Positions 1-11,660 of a stretch of 64,000 bases of DNA are shown here, one piece after another. Each line of letters begins with the position of its first letter. The stretch's first letter is position 1. The notes beneath the pieces are model-generated. The model worked only from the letters and a program-made list of their open reading frames with translations, was not told the origin of the DNA and did not search any database. A program made the translations under genes and the position numbers. The stretch is from positions 269,133,151 through 269,197,150 of the forward strand of contig CM048750.1 in the NCBI GenBank assembly GCA_026315105.1. Direction: 5' to 3'. This DNA is from Locusta migratoria (lineage: Eukaryota > Arthropoda > Insecta > Orthoptera > Acrididae).

Positions 1-156
1 TCGTCACAAACTTTAATTCATATTCTGTGTTCCTATGAAACATTGCCACATCTGCCAAGGCTCTCCATGAAGCGGAATAGCACCTCGACAATGGACAAAT
101 CGGAATATTCCTGCCTTTAACCTCAGGCTAAGGTGATATGAGTATCATTATAAACA

Positions 157-271
157 GAAATTTATACACCCTGAGACAGTGTTTCGTCTCGATAATCCAA
201 TGCTTCACCTTGATCATTAATGTCTCTGACATTATCGAGACGGAAAACAGTCTCAGGGTGTATAAATTTCT
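157..271. repeat. Short foldback (inverted repeat) element
   Basis: Two arms of about 40 bp (157-196 and 231-271) are near-complementary. Both contain the block TACACCCTGAGACAG or its complement and a GTCTCGATAAT block, around a loop of about 35 bp. Short IR-only structure, no ORF. It may be a relic of the foldback type seen at 37 kb and 61-64 kb, but no clear hammerhead core is present. Confidence 0.7.
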
Positions 272-302
272 ATTTAGTTTAAGTAGTTTCTAAGCCTAGG
301 GA

Positions 303-398
303 CTAACAACCGCCGCGGTGGAGTAGCCGAGCGGTCTAAGGCGCCTCGCTGCGGAATGCGCGGTTGCTCGCTGTCGGGGGCTCGAGTCCCCCCTTGAG

Positions 399-450
<52 letters not shown>

Positions 451-560
451 TACTTAGGTTAGTTTACCTCAGTTTAAGTAGTTTGTAAGCTACGGACTGA
501 TGACCATGCAGTTTGGTCCGATAGATTTACAAATATTTGAACATTTAATTTTTAGTAACA
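303..560 (+). repeat. tRNA-derived SINE, second head type, with internal (TG)n
   Basis: The head at 313-398 has a pol III A box (GTAGCCGAGCGGTCTAAGG region) and B box (GGGCTCGAGTCCC). A (TG)n microsatellite follows at about 400-447, then a tail with GTAGTTTGTAAG, GACTGATGACC and a weak AAATATTTGAACATTT end. The tail matches the main SINE of this window but the tRNA head differs. Bases 275-302 carry another tail fragment (TAAGTAGTTTCTAAGCC), so this SINE sits against an older one. A further tail scrap (GTTAAGTCCCATAG) lies near 570-590. Confidence 0.8.
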
Positions 561-1797
561 ACCACAGACGTTAAGTCCCATAGATTTAAAACCATTTGAA
601 TTTTTTAAATCATTTGTTAGAGAAAACATAATTCAAAACCAACCCTCTCCGCAGCAACTTTCTGTTATTGCCACTATCTCGGTTGCCGTAATATTGTCGT
701 CGCCACTATACAGAACCGGCAGAAAGACGTCGAACCATTTCAGTTAATTCTGCTGATGACAATACTACAGAACCTAGATATCTCAACCGATCACCTAATT
801 GGTTTGTTTACGGAAGTATGAAAGAAAGGAAACTCAAATAAAAATTAAAAGACAGAAAGTTATCTATTGATACTTTACAAGGATAGATAGGATAGGATTA
901 TCTGGGTGCATGGCAGCAAGATCTTTACCGCCCTTACAAAATAATTACGCGGCGAGTGGTACATTAGAAAGAACGTAGACCACATATCCAGCAGCAACAG
1001 ACACGATGGTAACTAGATCTTCTTCAGATGTAAAGTTATTCTCCTACAAAAGCCTTTTAATATAGACCCGAAAAAAGAAATACACACCGCTAGAATCAGG
1101 TTATAATAGTTTTCGTTATACTACTACTATTACACTAAAACCACATTTTGTATACATCACCTTGATGTCTCGGTTGTTCAGTGGTACACCTTTCATTTTA
1201 TGTATTTTTATTTAATCTTCATGAAGCACATAAACAGAAGTAATACATAATGACAAACTTATTACTGTCCCATGATTGCTTTAAGACTAACTTCATACTT
1301 AATACTGATTGCGTTCGCGCCAATTCGCGCGTATTAATACATATTATAGTTTCGAGAACATTCTAGAACACGAAAATAGTTAAGTACACTTTTAATAATT
1401 TGTTTGTGGAACATAAATGAATCTTGCTTTACTTAAAGATACACAAAATTATGACAAATGTAATAATAGATATTTCGTATCAAAACAAAACAATACAAAA
1501 GATCGTAAGTAAATAACAATTAGCACAGTGTTAATGATTAATTAAAAGTAGCTATGCGACCTTATGGTCAGCAAAGTATTACATTACAGTCAATACATTA
1601 TCGAATACATCAGGTAGTGTTAGTTATAAATTTCATTAACAAGCATATTACTCTTCACCACTTCAACTTTCAATAATTAATTAACTTAGTTTATTAGACA
1701 ACCCAGGTAATGAAGTGATCAAATCAATGTGACCAGCCAGAGGCACCATAAAATGCTTATATAATATAAATATGTAATAATAGAGTACAATACCACG
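561..1797. other. AT-rich stretch, nothing recognised
   Basis: Apart from a SINE tail scrap at about 565-600, I see no coding pattern, repeat pair or RNA gene here. Frequent stops in all frames. Confidence 0.5.
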
Positions 1798-1808
1798 ATC
1801 AAATGTGG

Positions 1809-2008
1809 GCCGGCCGCGGTGGCTGAGGGGACTGAGGCGCTCCAGTCACGGTTTGCACGGCTACTACGGTGGGGGGTTCGAATCCCCCCTCGGGCATGGA
1901 TATTTGTGCCGTCCTTAGTAGTAGCTAGTTCGTAAGTAGTTTGTAAGTTTAGGGACTGATGATCCCGTAGTTAAGTCCCATAAGCTACACAAACATTTGA
2001 ACATTTGA
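1809..2008 (+). repeat. tRNA-derived SINE (main family), full length
   Basis: Starts GCCGGCCGCGGTGGC, with A box near 1818-1830 and B box GGGTTCGAATCCC near 1875-1888. The head is followed by the fixed body (GCATGGATATTTGTGCCGTC, GTAGTTTGTAAGTTTAGG) and the tail hairpin GGGACT..AGTCCC. It is flanked by an 11 bp direct repeat ATCAAATGTGG at 1798-1808 and 2009-2019, which is good evidence for target-primed insertion. Non-autonomous; a LINE partner must supply the machinery. Confidence 0.93.
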
Positions 2009-2045
2009 ATCAAATGTGGTATCGTACATTTCATTATTATAAACA

Positions 2046-2097
2046 AACGAGACTTTGAATCCAAAGGTCGCCGGTTCGATTCCCGTGAGGTCCTAGC
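2046..2097 (+). repeat. tRNA-like 3' half (pseudo-tRNA)
   Basis: GACTTTGAATCC resembles an anticodon arm with TTG (Gln) and is followed by a B box GGTTCGATTCCC. No 5' half (D arm or acceptor strand) can be found upstream, so it is a truncated tRNA or SINE relic rather than a working gene. Confidence 0.4.
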
Positions 2098-2214
2098 ACT
2101 TTCATCTGTCACTTTATACTTCTTTCCCCTTTGCGAATGTCGCTGATGTGAAAAATATTGAATTGCACTGTGTTTCAGAATCTAAGTTAAACTGTAAGTT
2201 CCTATATAAGTTGT

Positions 2215-2325
2215 TGGGTAGGTCAATTCATACCCCGTCCAAACAGGACCATGCATAGTAAAGACTGAGATGTTCATACCAATCTCCGGACTGTTGACTG
2301 TTTTACCTTTTATGTGCTTGGTGCC
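2215..2325. repeat. Dispersed repeat, copy 1 of 3
   Basis: Contains CCAAACAGGACCATGCATAG, CAAACC/CATACCAATC and GGACTGTTGACTG. Related copies lie at 13195-13310 and 31940-32045, both with CATACCACCTCCAAA upstream of the GGACCAT block. Class not recognised. Confidence 0.55.
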
Positions 2326-3780
2326 TTCATATTATCCTGCTTTGTTCGAACCATTATCGAAACTTGGGCCCAGAAAGTTTTGAATGTCGAAGCCGTCACT
2401 GTTCAGCTTCTGCCAAATTCCTTCTTATAATCCCCTACCAGATTTTTCATCCCTTACTATGAAATAAATAATTAATTAAATAAACTTTATTCTATTGAAC
2501 ATTTACCATTGTTGAAGTAGACATACTTAATGATATGTTATAAATGCACTGTGTCTGTATGTAAGCAAACAGAGAACTTTTTTACCTTGCTGATTATTTC
2601 CAAGCAAGCCTGATTTCCGGAAAGTTCTACGACTTCATTCTGAATTTTGGAAGAAAAAATCTTGGAATATGTTTTCCACCTCTTTCTATGAGCTCAGAAA
2701 GTTCAGGATTGTTGCGACTTATAAGTTCCAAATTGCTCAAAAACGCTCCACCTCCCCTTAAAGGTAAATTGCTCCTAGCACAATTGAGAATTACAGTACA
2801 TCCGACAACACAACGCCACTTTTCTCTTTCGGCTAATATCTGAAGCCGGAGATTATTGTGGCTACAAGGAAAACGAATTATTTCGCCCAAAAACTTCTAC
2901 ACTGAAATTACTCAAGTAACTAAATCGAACAAGAAAACCGTGCACATTGGCCAGGAGCAGAAACGAATCTCTAATGGACGTTCGTGAATGGGCAGTGCTA
3001 AACGCAAAGTACAGACAGTGCGAATAAAGAAACAATGCTGTGTATTTCAAGCAATGCAGTGTGTACCTTGGAAATGATTGTGTGGCTAGTCACAGGGCAC
3101 ACTGCTAGCGCCTTCTCAAATGCGTCCTCGCACTAGAAACGCCGAAATCCGAATCCCCAACAAACTTTCAGGCAATCCACTGCGAGGTGTCCGCACGACA
3201 CTTATTTTCTAAACTTGTTCTTGTAGGCCCCGTGCTTGTCGCACAGCCTCGCAACAGATGGAAATTTCACAAGTTTTTTTCCAAATTCCATCTAAATAGG
3301 CATACTGATTTTAAATGCCAATTCAAATCATCAAAACTGTTTTTATTATAATTTATTTTACAATCTGTTATATAAATGCAGGCTATATGTTGTCGGTTCT
3401 GTCACCTCCTATCAACTAAAACAAAATCCCGTTCCTTTTCTGTTCCTTTTCCCCTTATTTATTGTTTTGCTTCAAATCCTCAGTGCTCCTAAAAGTCCGT
3501 ACGGCATTGCAGTTTCCTTGCTTTTGTGTGCTAGCCTCGTCGCCGCTTTTGTGTCTCGTTCCCGTCGTAGGTGTCGGTGGCCGAGTAGAAAGAGACCGAC
3601 TCAGGAATAAAGGATGCACGCTTGTACGGTATGGAGGTGACCAGCCAGTGGGACAGCAGCAACTAGAAACACCAGAGTAAATTAGAACGAGATATATATT
3701 TCTTAGAGACTTAGTTATACTTAACTTTTACATAGCTCAGTACTGCAGAGTGCTGATACATAGTTGAGCTAGAGGTCTGC

Positions 3781-3867
3781 CTAGTGCCTATCCGATATCC
3801 AAGTCTTCGCTGGTGCCTATCTGATTCCGAAGTGTTAACTGGTTCCTATCTCAGTCCCAAGTGAACG
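3781..3867. repeat. 29 bp tandem repeat, three copies
   Basis: Three consecutive 29 bp units (3781-3809, 3810-3838, 3839-3867) share the frame CTggTgCCTATCtgattCC-AAGTg. The copies are diverged from one another by several substitutions. The array leads directly into the CpG-rich patch that follows. Confidence 0.7.
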
Positions 3868-3879
3868 ATGTCGTTCAGT

Positions 3880-4045
3880 GGTAGCCACGAGCGGAGTTGC
3901 AGCAGAGGGCGGTCGTGGCTGTCGTCGTAAGAACGCCGCGCCGTGCGTGCATGGCGGCGCGCGGCGAAAGTAGGTGGCGCGCACTTTGGACTTGTGCGAC
4001 ACCACACTTGCCACTCTGTGTGACGTCACATAACCGCGCGGTCGC
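3880..4045. other. CpG-rich patch in AT-rich DNA
   Basis: Dense CpG (GAACGCCGCGCCGTGCGTGC and GGCGCGCGGCG near 3930-3966) and a CRE-like TGACGTCA at 4021-4028. It could be a retroelement LTR or promoter-like fragment. There is no second LTR and no primer-binding site that I can identify, so the identity stays open. Confidence 0.4.
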
Positions 4046-4774
4046 ACGAAGCCAAAGGAAAACGTCGGAGAAGGAAAATATAAAAGAAAAAAAGAACAGG
4101 AAAATATACAATAAAATTACTTACAATAAAATTAAAAGGAAACAAAAATGTATTAAAATTTCCTCCCACCAAACACCTATTTGAATCTTTTGTTTGTTTA
4201 GTGGTTTAAATGTAAGGTTCCATTTTTTTTTTTTTTGAAAGACAAAAAAAAATTTCTTAAATATGTCTCTATCCTTACACCACATTTCCCCTAGTGCCAC
4301 CCAAAACATAGCCAAACATGGCTCCAGGTTCAAATGTATTGGCCCCCACCATTTCCTATGGTCCGAGCATTTTCACACCAGAAGGAAGCGTCTCGTACTT
4401 TCTAGAATTATTTGGAAGAATTTGACCAGTTGACAGTGTAATGATGCACCAATCACATCGTCACCTCCGCCCGTGGTCTCGGCAGATGAGTCACCTATGA
4501 TCTTGCTCCGTTTTGTCAGAGAACGCGCCACACCATTATACGGTTTCCCACACATAGGCCTCTCTCTGTTCCGACAGGATTAACCGCATTTTCGCTTCCT
4601 GCCACCACAAAGCTTCCATATGTAATTCTCTAATGTTAAGCCTTGTCATCAGTCAGCGTCAAACAGATTTCTTAATTATCAGTTCAAAAGATATTCACTC
4701 TACCCTTCTTCTCACCTAATTTAAATCGATATAATCTCAATTCGAAGGAAAACATGGATACATACTTCTTAAAT

Positions 4775-5330
4775 TAATGTTGTTGTCGTGCTCTTCAGTC
4801 CGCAGACTCTCCAAGCTATCCTGTCCTGTGCAAGTCTCTTCATCTAAGTACACGTTCGGCAACTTACATCCTTTTGAATCTGCTTACTGTATTCGTCTCT
4901 CGGTCTACCCGACACACTTCCTTCTAATGCTAAGTTGACAATTCCTTGTGTCTCAGAATGTCTCCCATCAATCTATCCCTTCTCTTAGTCAGGATATGCC
5001 AGAAACTCCTTTTCTCCCTAATTCGGTTAAGCACCTCCTCATTAGTTACGTGATCTACACATCTTTTCATCGTTCGTCCGTAGCACCACATTTATAAAGC
5101 TTCTATCACCTTTTTATCTAAACTCCTTATCGTCCACGTGTCACTCCCACACAATGCTACACTCAAGACAAATACATTCATAAAGGACTTCCTAACTTTT
5201 ATATTAATATTGGATGTTAACAAGTTTCGCTTCTTCAGAAACGCTTTTTTCCCATAGCCATTCTGCATTTTATATCTTCTTTACTTCGGCAATCATAAGT
5301 TATCTTGCTACCTAAATAATAAAACTCTTC
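4775..5330 (-). pseudogene. Non-LTR retrotransposon 3' end (family with (CAA)n tail), antisense
   Basis: Read on the minus strand this codes for the C-terminal region of a LINE polyprotein. The phrase VDHVTNEEVLNRIREK can be read from 5030-5070, and it matches the intact-frame copy at 58.7 kb (VDRVTNEEVLNRIGEK). The terminal microsatellite reads (TTGTTGT) at 4781-4790, i.e. ACAACA on the element's own strand. It holds only the 3' part and is broken by stops and frameshifts. The same family occurs at 58227-59083 (+) and 62610-63340 (-). Confidence 0.8.
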
Positions 5331-5409
5331 TGCTATTTGTTACAGGATATGACTACAGGACAAGTAACTGAGACAGTAACATATGCTATGACTGGTCTTC
5401 ATCGTAGTT

Positions 5410-6314
5410 CTTTTCTGTATGTCTTTTAGAGGTGTGGTCTGATGTATTAATAAAATTGGACCGGAGTAACGAATTCTCGGAGGGGAATACTGGAAGTAGC
5501 GACCAATTTGTTGTCTCGTTTGGTGAATTGGGTGTGCAGAAATACACACCAAAAGCGGAAGATATTTCTAATTCCATATCCATAGGAAGCAGCTTTGCTG
5601 TTAAGAGACTGAGAAAGATTAAGGAAATGCCTGCAGATATGTCAGAGTGGGAGAAACACTTTGATCATTGCTGAGAAACTGTTTGAGGTAGAGTGCTTCA
5701 AACTGTATGATAGATTAATAAGTGAAATAGAAAGCAGACTTGACCGATTTCACAATATGATAGCTGATTTCAATTTCCTGATACAAAAACATAAAATGGA
5801 AGCTCTGTCCTAATCTCGGAAAATGTGCAGTTCATTTTGGTCCCAAATACGGCATTGCCATACTACTGATCACTTCAACAAAATTGCTATGGACAAGCGG
5901 TTATCTAGAGGATTCACAACCGGAGCGAGGCCCCACTCATACATGAGAGCCAATTAGGGAAACATGAGCTTTCAAATTACAGGTCGGAGAGCTAATTAAC
6001 GATATTAACATGGCATACCATTTAGATATTTTGAAGGTTTCATCGAAATTTAATTTACGAGTTGCTTATCCAAACACTGACATTGTTTTAAGGACTTTTT
6101 TACAATGCCAGTGACTGCAACCTTGTTAATTCATCTTCAGCAAACTAAAAATAATTTAAAAAATTACTCAACGTCAAGTTTGGAGGAAAGCAGACTGTCA
6201 AATTTGGCAATGTTATTGATAGAATACAACTTAGCTGCTAAATTTGACTACAATGAGGTAATAAATGAATTAGCTACCCTCAAAGCAAGAAAATTCAGAG
6301 TAAAAGTGCAGTAA
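5410..6314 (+). pseudogene. Decayed hAT-type transposase with C-terminal dimerisation domain (ZMYM1-like)
   Basis: Pieces in shifting frames read like the domesticated/transposon hAT proteins of the ZMYM1 type. There is an N-terminal piece at 5432-5674, then at 5680-5815 a segment with EKLFEVECFKLYDRLISEI, then at 6030-6110 PNTDIVLRTFL. The final open part is 6105-6314, with KNNLKNYSTSSLEESRLSNL and then a V-IN-E-ATLKARKF ending. The pattern NYLRS-x-RLSxLAxL-IE is the hAT dimerisation signature. Stops and frameshifts separate all segments, so no protein can be made. No TIRs were located. Confidence 0.6.
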
Positions 6315-6498
6315 GAACTCAGTTCTTGTAGATTTTTGAAGTGTTACGAGTAAACACAGGTTCTTTTATTTCTAATTAATAATTTATCGCCTGTAAATCA
6401 TTAATTAGGAGTAAATGAGATATGTCTTGTATTATACATCATCATAAAACCGTTGTGACACAACAACACATGGATACTAGTATGCAATATTTTTCAAC

Positions 6499-6970
6499 AG
6501 GGAGTGAAAGTTGGGTGGATACAGGTTACCTTATTCATAAGATAGAGGTTACAGATATGAAAGTAGCAAGAATGATTGCAGGTACTAATAGATTGGAACA
6601 ATGTCAGGAGGGTGTCCATAATTAGAAAATCAAAGAAAAACAGGGAATGAACACCATAGATGAAGCAGTTAGAGTGAACAGACTGAGATGGTGGGGTCAT
6701 GTTACTCGCATGGGAGAAGCAAGATTACCTAAGAGACTCATGAGCTCGGTAGCGGAGGGTAAGAGGAGTCGAGGTAAACCAAGATGAAAGTACTTAGATT
6801 CGGTGCAGAATGATTTTGAAGTAAAAGGCATAACATCAGACGAGGCATCAATGTTAGCATTGAATAGGGGATCATGGAGGAATTTTATTAGAGGTACTAT
6901 GCTCTAGACTGAACGCTGAAAGGCATAATCATTCTTTAATGATGATGATGATTATGATGATGATGAGTAT
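6499..6970 (+). pseudogene. LINE 3' end with (GAT)n tail
   Basis: Encodes GSESWVDTGYLIHKIEVTDM and, in another frame, the LRWWGHVTRMGEARLPKRLM region typical of the C-terminus of RTE-like insect LINE polyproteins. It ends in an ATGATGATGATG microsatellite at 6938-6965. The antisense copy at 44618-46012 is the same family and retains the RT domain. This copy is 5'-truncated and frame-broken. Confidence 0.8.
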
Positions 6971-7197
6971 AGTTGATGTATGTAATATTTTTCTGTTATG
7001 TCTTGTTGCCACCTAACCTATTCACAGATTAAATATTCAAAATTTGCTTAGAAAAAATGGTAGAGAGGTAATGTTAGGCACAGAATGACGCACTTTGACA
7101 GTGCCGCCAAGGGCACAAGATTACATTCATACATCTCTGTTTGCAGTAGGAAAAAGAGCAGTACAAGGGGTACCGCAAATTGAGTGCCCTTTGGTTC

Positions 7198-7199
<2 letters not shown>

Positions 7200-7250
<51 letters not shown>
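7200..7250. repeat. Poly(T) tract, about 50 bp
   Basis: Uninterrupted T run. It may be the A-tail of an antisense retroposon, but the adjoining sequence on either side is not a repeat I recognise. Confidence 0.9.
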
Positions 7251-7589
7251 CATGTAAAAGTGAATGTACATGTTCTGCTTACAACGATATGTTGCCATAA
7301 ATGCTCATTTCGAATATGTATTCAGCTGTATGATACAAGTCTTTACATCGTTTATTGCTCTACGGACATTGTGTACAATCATTTTTTAGCTTATACATGC
7401 CACATGTTATAACATATTGTTGCCAAATTACCAAATAGCGTAAGAGTGAATCAAGAGTTCAGTGAGTAACACCGATGTACAGAAGATTCATGCAAGAACA
7501 GAGCTAATGTATGATGTGAGTCTGCAGTGGGTATAGGACTTTACCCATTTTGTGGCATTTTTACGGATTGGCCTTGAATCTTCTAATCT

Positions 7590-7690
7590 TTTAATATGGA
7601 ACGAGCATATAAGGACAGTCATGGGGAAGGCGGATGGTCTACGTCGATTCAATGAGAGATTTTGGGAAGGTGTTCTAACGTCCATCACCT
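7590..7690 (+). pseudogene. Short LINE fragment (post-RT region)
   Basis: Reads IWNEHIRTVMGKADGLRRFN and continues with FWEGVLTS. This corresponds to the segment after the RT palm in the LINE at 28.2-29.8 kb (MKWNEHLRTV there). A related scrap is at 52185-52290. No flanking LINE sequence remains. Confidence 0.55.
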
Positions 7691-8904
7691 CTTTTCGGAA
7701 TGACTCAAACTGAGCCCTAATATATTCCTGAATCACGGAAATGTTTATTAGTTCTCAGTCTATAACGAAATCATTCCACTGTAGGTGAAGTTGAACTTAT
7801 CTTATATGCTGGCTGAAGTCCATTGCGTTGTGAGTCATCTTCGGCATTCACTAAAGAAATTGATTCTACAGGATATTTTCATAAAGTAAATCCATCTTAG
7901 TTGATATGGAAACGATTTTATTTCCACTTAAACATTGCACAATCAAGAAATGCAGCAGCAAGCTAACAAAGCTGCTTACAGGTTTGTGGCCACTCGGATA
8001 CTGCATAAAACATGGTTTCTCTCCAACATCTTTCTGCTTAACCACGTATTAAAAATGGTGACAAAGTTTTGTAATTCACAATTAAACAATATTCTTTTAC
8101 ATCAAATATGCCAAAATACAGAAATAAAAACATTAGATTTAAGCTTCAACTATTTATGTCGATGTATGTACTTGTTTCATCAATTTTGTATTTAAATGTA
8201 GTACACAAATTTAACGTCATCCTTTTGACTAGTCTTTACAGTCGTCAAATTATTTACATTATGTGTGTTTTCGAAATGCACATATATTTGTTTTGCCAAT
8301 AGTGTGTAGGCGTACTATTATTGACACATGGAATTTTAGTGAGTTTCAGTTTGCGGACAAATTATTTATTAATACGGATTTGTATATGGTTGTCGTAGTT
8401 TTGTTAATTTCGAAGATAGTTTCTTAGTACCAAACGGATTATTAGTTTTAGTGCATGAAAAATTATCAGTATTTAATTTAGGATCTAGTGATATATAAAA
8501 CATGGTTTGCCCTAATTTATTTAAACAAAAGGTATATATGAAATCATGTTGTGCAATAGTTTATAACATGTAGCATTGTTGTTTTTATACAAATTAGTAT
8601 CTATATAGGTTCAGCAATATCCAAAACTAACTGTAATACATTTTTAGTGTTTACAGCTATTATTTACGAAAGTATTAAGAACAGAAAATTACGTAAAAGG
8701 TCAGCTAAAGTTATATTTAAATGAACGTACTATTTCTTAAAAGTGTTTTACTAATAGTGTAAATAGAATTTCAATCTGAAGGCGAAAGTGTGAAATATCA
8801 CATGTCCGGTAATGAAGTTTTACTTTAGGTGTCAGCTATTTCGTGTTTCAATGTTGGCAACTGATTTTTAGGAGTGTTCAACATAGCAGAAACGTTACAG
8901 TGTG
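7691..8904. other. AT-rich stretch, nothing recognised
   Basis: Low-complexity AT-rich DNA without homology that I can name. Small open frames at 7935-8302 have no coding character. Confidence 0.45.
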
Positions 8905-9060
8905 TTTCGTCTGTAAAGGATACTACATATAAAACGCTTATGCGAACCCGTCTTGACTATTGCACAAGTGTTTGAGATTCCCACCAGATCGGTTTAAAGG
9001 AAGACACTGAAGTATTTCAGAGGCGGGTGGCTAGGTTTGTTACTGACAAGGAAAGTACAT
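8905..9060 (+). pseudogene. LINE fragment (C-terminal RT-associated region)
   Basis: Codes for TTYKTLMRTRLDYCTSV, a stop, then DSHQIGLKEDTEVFQRRVAR. This is the conserved RPxLEYCSxVWDPxQ-x-EDIExVQRRAARF block seen intact at 28.5 kb, 35.6 kb and 43.2 kb. One stop replaces the conserved W. Likely a remnant of the same clade as the LINE at 28.2 kb. Confidence 0.65.
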
Positions 9061-10197
9061 GGGCTCGAACAAACATATATGTATGAACATTTGGTTACAA
9101 GATCTCTACGTACACCTCAATGTGCTGGTGTGTGTCGTTTTTCTGCAAAGCTCTGAAACCATGCTCTAGATAGCACTGTAGATGTAATTGTAGACGCCAT
9201 AGGTAATGCAGATATCTTACCTACAACTTATGTAATAATCATAGTACATGTTCTCTAGCGAATTGTCATCAAAAGCCGTGATGAGTTGCAACTTTCACCT
9301 TCTTCCCGAAAGACTGTTGGTATTCACTGCAACTGCTTCCATCGCCTCTTCCCGCACTTACCGTAGCACTACCGCTTGTAATGAGTTGTTCGTCATTATC
9401 ATCCCTATTATCATTATTATGAGTTTGTAACAGCAGTATCTAACTTATGCTCATATTTCTGTACCATAACAGATACGAGAAAGCATGCCAATGATTCGTC
9501 TTGTACACTAATACCATCTTCACGAAGAAGGGTTCTTCGTAACTTCATCTCAACTAATCGCAATACATTAGCAGGATTGATTAGCAATCGCCGCCCCATC
9601 TGAAGCTTCGCTACACAAATAACATCACAAAACGCAACTTCGGAGACACACTGCACCGTCCCTACTGGCGAGCCGACAGGTCAGAGTGCAATGTGGCAAG
9701 GCACACGCAGAGGCCTCTAACGGACGACTGCAGAGTTTTGCATGCGGGAGTATCACTAGTGCAATAAGGGATCTTTACATTATCTATCATACGATTTTGA
9801 TGTATATGTGTTTGTTCGAGCACAAGTACTTTCCTTGTGAGTACCCTTCGCCACATTAGAGTGGACTGCGGAGTATTTTTGTAGATTTGGATCTACCTCC
9901 AGTTCACCCTCATAATTGCAGCTCACTAAACTCTCTCACGGGAACAGATCTTTCACCTTTTCAACCAGTGGACTTTATTTCTGTCCTTCGAAACCTCCTT
10001 TCTCTGTTGTACTGAAATCTGATACAAATACCTGTATAATTTCTCTAGTGGTCATCTATGTCGTAGATTAGTATGAGTAGCGAAACTAAGTATCCTAATG
10101 TATCCACACTCCCATGTTTTTCCAAAGTGCAACTGTTAAAACTTAAGACTGTTGATATTATCATCTCCTCCATGTTAAGGAGCCATGATAATAAAGT

Positions 10198-10200
<3 letters not shown>
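9061..10200. other. No recognised feature; one unassigned minus-strand ORF
   Basis: The minus-strand open frame at 9417-9656 (79 codons) has balanced composition, with RLLINPANVLRLVEMKLRRT and DESLACFLVSVMVQKYEHKL. It looks more protein-like than the other short frames here, but I do not recognise a family and there are no supporting flanks. Confidence 0.3.

Positions 10201-10241
<41 letters not shown>
10201..10241. repeat. Poly(T) tract, about 41 bp
   Basis: Continuous T run just upstream of the ACTAGSTG-type repeat that starts near 10286. Confidence 0.9.
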
Positions 10242-10242
<1 letters not shown>

Positions 10243-10285
10243 AGAATGGACGATTTCTTTTTAATGAATGTCAATTTTATACAAT

Positions 10286-11660
10286 ACTAGGTGACCCAGT
10301 GAACTTCGTAACAATTACCTCTTAATATAAACCATATTAGTTTAAATCATATGTATTTTAGACCCAGTAGCTTTATAAAGGCATCATTAGATCGTCTAAA
10401 TATCGGCTCGATAGTGAGCGGAAAGAGTGGGCAAATCACGCACACATGTCCAGGATAATGTTCATGTCACATTCGTGGAATTTCAGGGAAGGTTTAAACC
10501 GTGATGAAATATGGAAAAATTGCACGGAAAATTTAGATTTAAAACCTGTAAAATAATGACATGGTTGTTGCGTTGGTTGAGTTAAGAAATATACTTTGAA
10601 AGAGAGAAGTTCGCTTTACCCGATATGAACCGACAAAGATAAAAATGAATTTCTGTTCGTTAGTCTCGCGAAACTCGAGAACGGCTGAACCGATTTCACT
10701 ATACGTATATCATTACATAAATCACTGAATTTATTGTGATGATGTCTGGTGTGGAGATAGCTTGAGCGCTGTACCGGATAAGATACTTTAGAAAGTGTGT
10801 AATACGAGATATTGTTTGATTTGATGTATATAAAGCGAATTATCGAACAATAATTACTCTCTGGAAAAGCTATTTATTCTTTGACTACTTAACTATTTTT
10901 CAGAAGTTATAATTAACTTTTAAAAATGCTTTGTGCCTCTTTGTGAAAGTGGATAGAAGGCAAAACAACAGAAGTACCTGTCTGTTTTCCAAAACTTTTC
11001 CTATTTTCTGGCTACTAATCAAACTGTTACTTCACTCAAACCTTCCTCTCGCTTTAAACGTCGAATGTGCAAAGTTGTATCGCAATCAGATGAATGATAT
11101 TGATATTTCATAGAAAAATCTCTTTTTAGCTTTTCTAAATTTTCCAATTTTCCGAGAAACTTTTATTTCATAAGAACGTTATTCTTCCTCTAAGAAAGAA
11201 TTTGCCCTTTCCGTCGTGCGAATAGTCAGTTATAGTGCTGAATTCAATCAAACACACATTGAAAAACGCACTTTCAGTTTTTCTCAAATTTTCCCATTTT
11301 CCGGTAGATTTTCCAAGAAATTTATTTCATACAAACTGGTCCTGTCAAGCCGTACTCAAATGATGCTCTTACAACCATGCGACAATTGATTTTTATTCAT
11401 AAAATATCGCTGTCGGTTTTTTCTACATTTTCCTACTTTATGAATGACTTTTCCAAATTTTTATTTGATGCGAACCTCCCTCTTGCTCTCAACATGGAAT
11501 GTAAAAACTTTTATCGCAATTGGACGAACAGTATTGATGGCTCACTGGAAAAAGCTGTTTCATTTTCTCCCGATTTTCCTCTTTTCAAAATTAGCCAAAT
11601 CGGTTCAGCCGTCCACGAGTTTTAGCTAGACTAACGGACAGCAATTCATTTTTATTATAG
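10286..11660 (+). repeat. Interspersed repeat starting ACTAGGTGACCCAG, copy 1 of a head-to-tail pair
   Basis: Begins ACTAGGTGACCCAGTGAAC and ends ATTCATTTTTATTATAG at 11660, where a second element starts at once with ACTAGCTG. It contains a 55 bp inverted pair (10641-10696 and 11597-11653) with CGGCTGAACCGATT and its complement. It also has diverged internal repeats near 11040-11120 and 11460-11560 (TCGCTTTAAACGTCGAATGT, TTGCTCTCAACATGGAATGT). I cannot assign a class. The related elements at 31533 and 33701 share the ACTAGCTG start. Confidence 0.6.

Larger units (their letters stand above)
2326..4774. other. No gene recognised; tandem repeat and CpG-rich patch inside
   Basis: Mostly AT-rich with no homology that I can name. 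Two things stand out and are listed separately: a 29 bp x 3 tandem repeat at 3781-3867 and a CpG-rich patch at 3880-4045. A T/A homopolymer zone lies near 4222-4252. Confidence 0.45.

Noticed and set aside
1960..1990. CTGATGA in the tail of every SINE as a possible ribozyme core
   Set aside because: No GAAA partner or stem II follows at the right distance; the sequence forms a simple GGGACT/AGTCCC hairpin instead.
3835..4184. Overlapping 70-95 codon frames on both strands in the CpG-rich patch
   Set aside because: Open frames on both strands at once are expected in GC-rich DNA; no recognisable domain.
7074..7412. Open frames spanning the poly-T tract (Phe or Lys runs)
   Set aside because: Length comes from the homopolymer alone.
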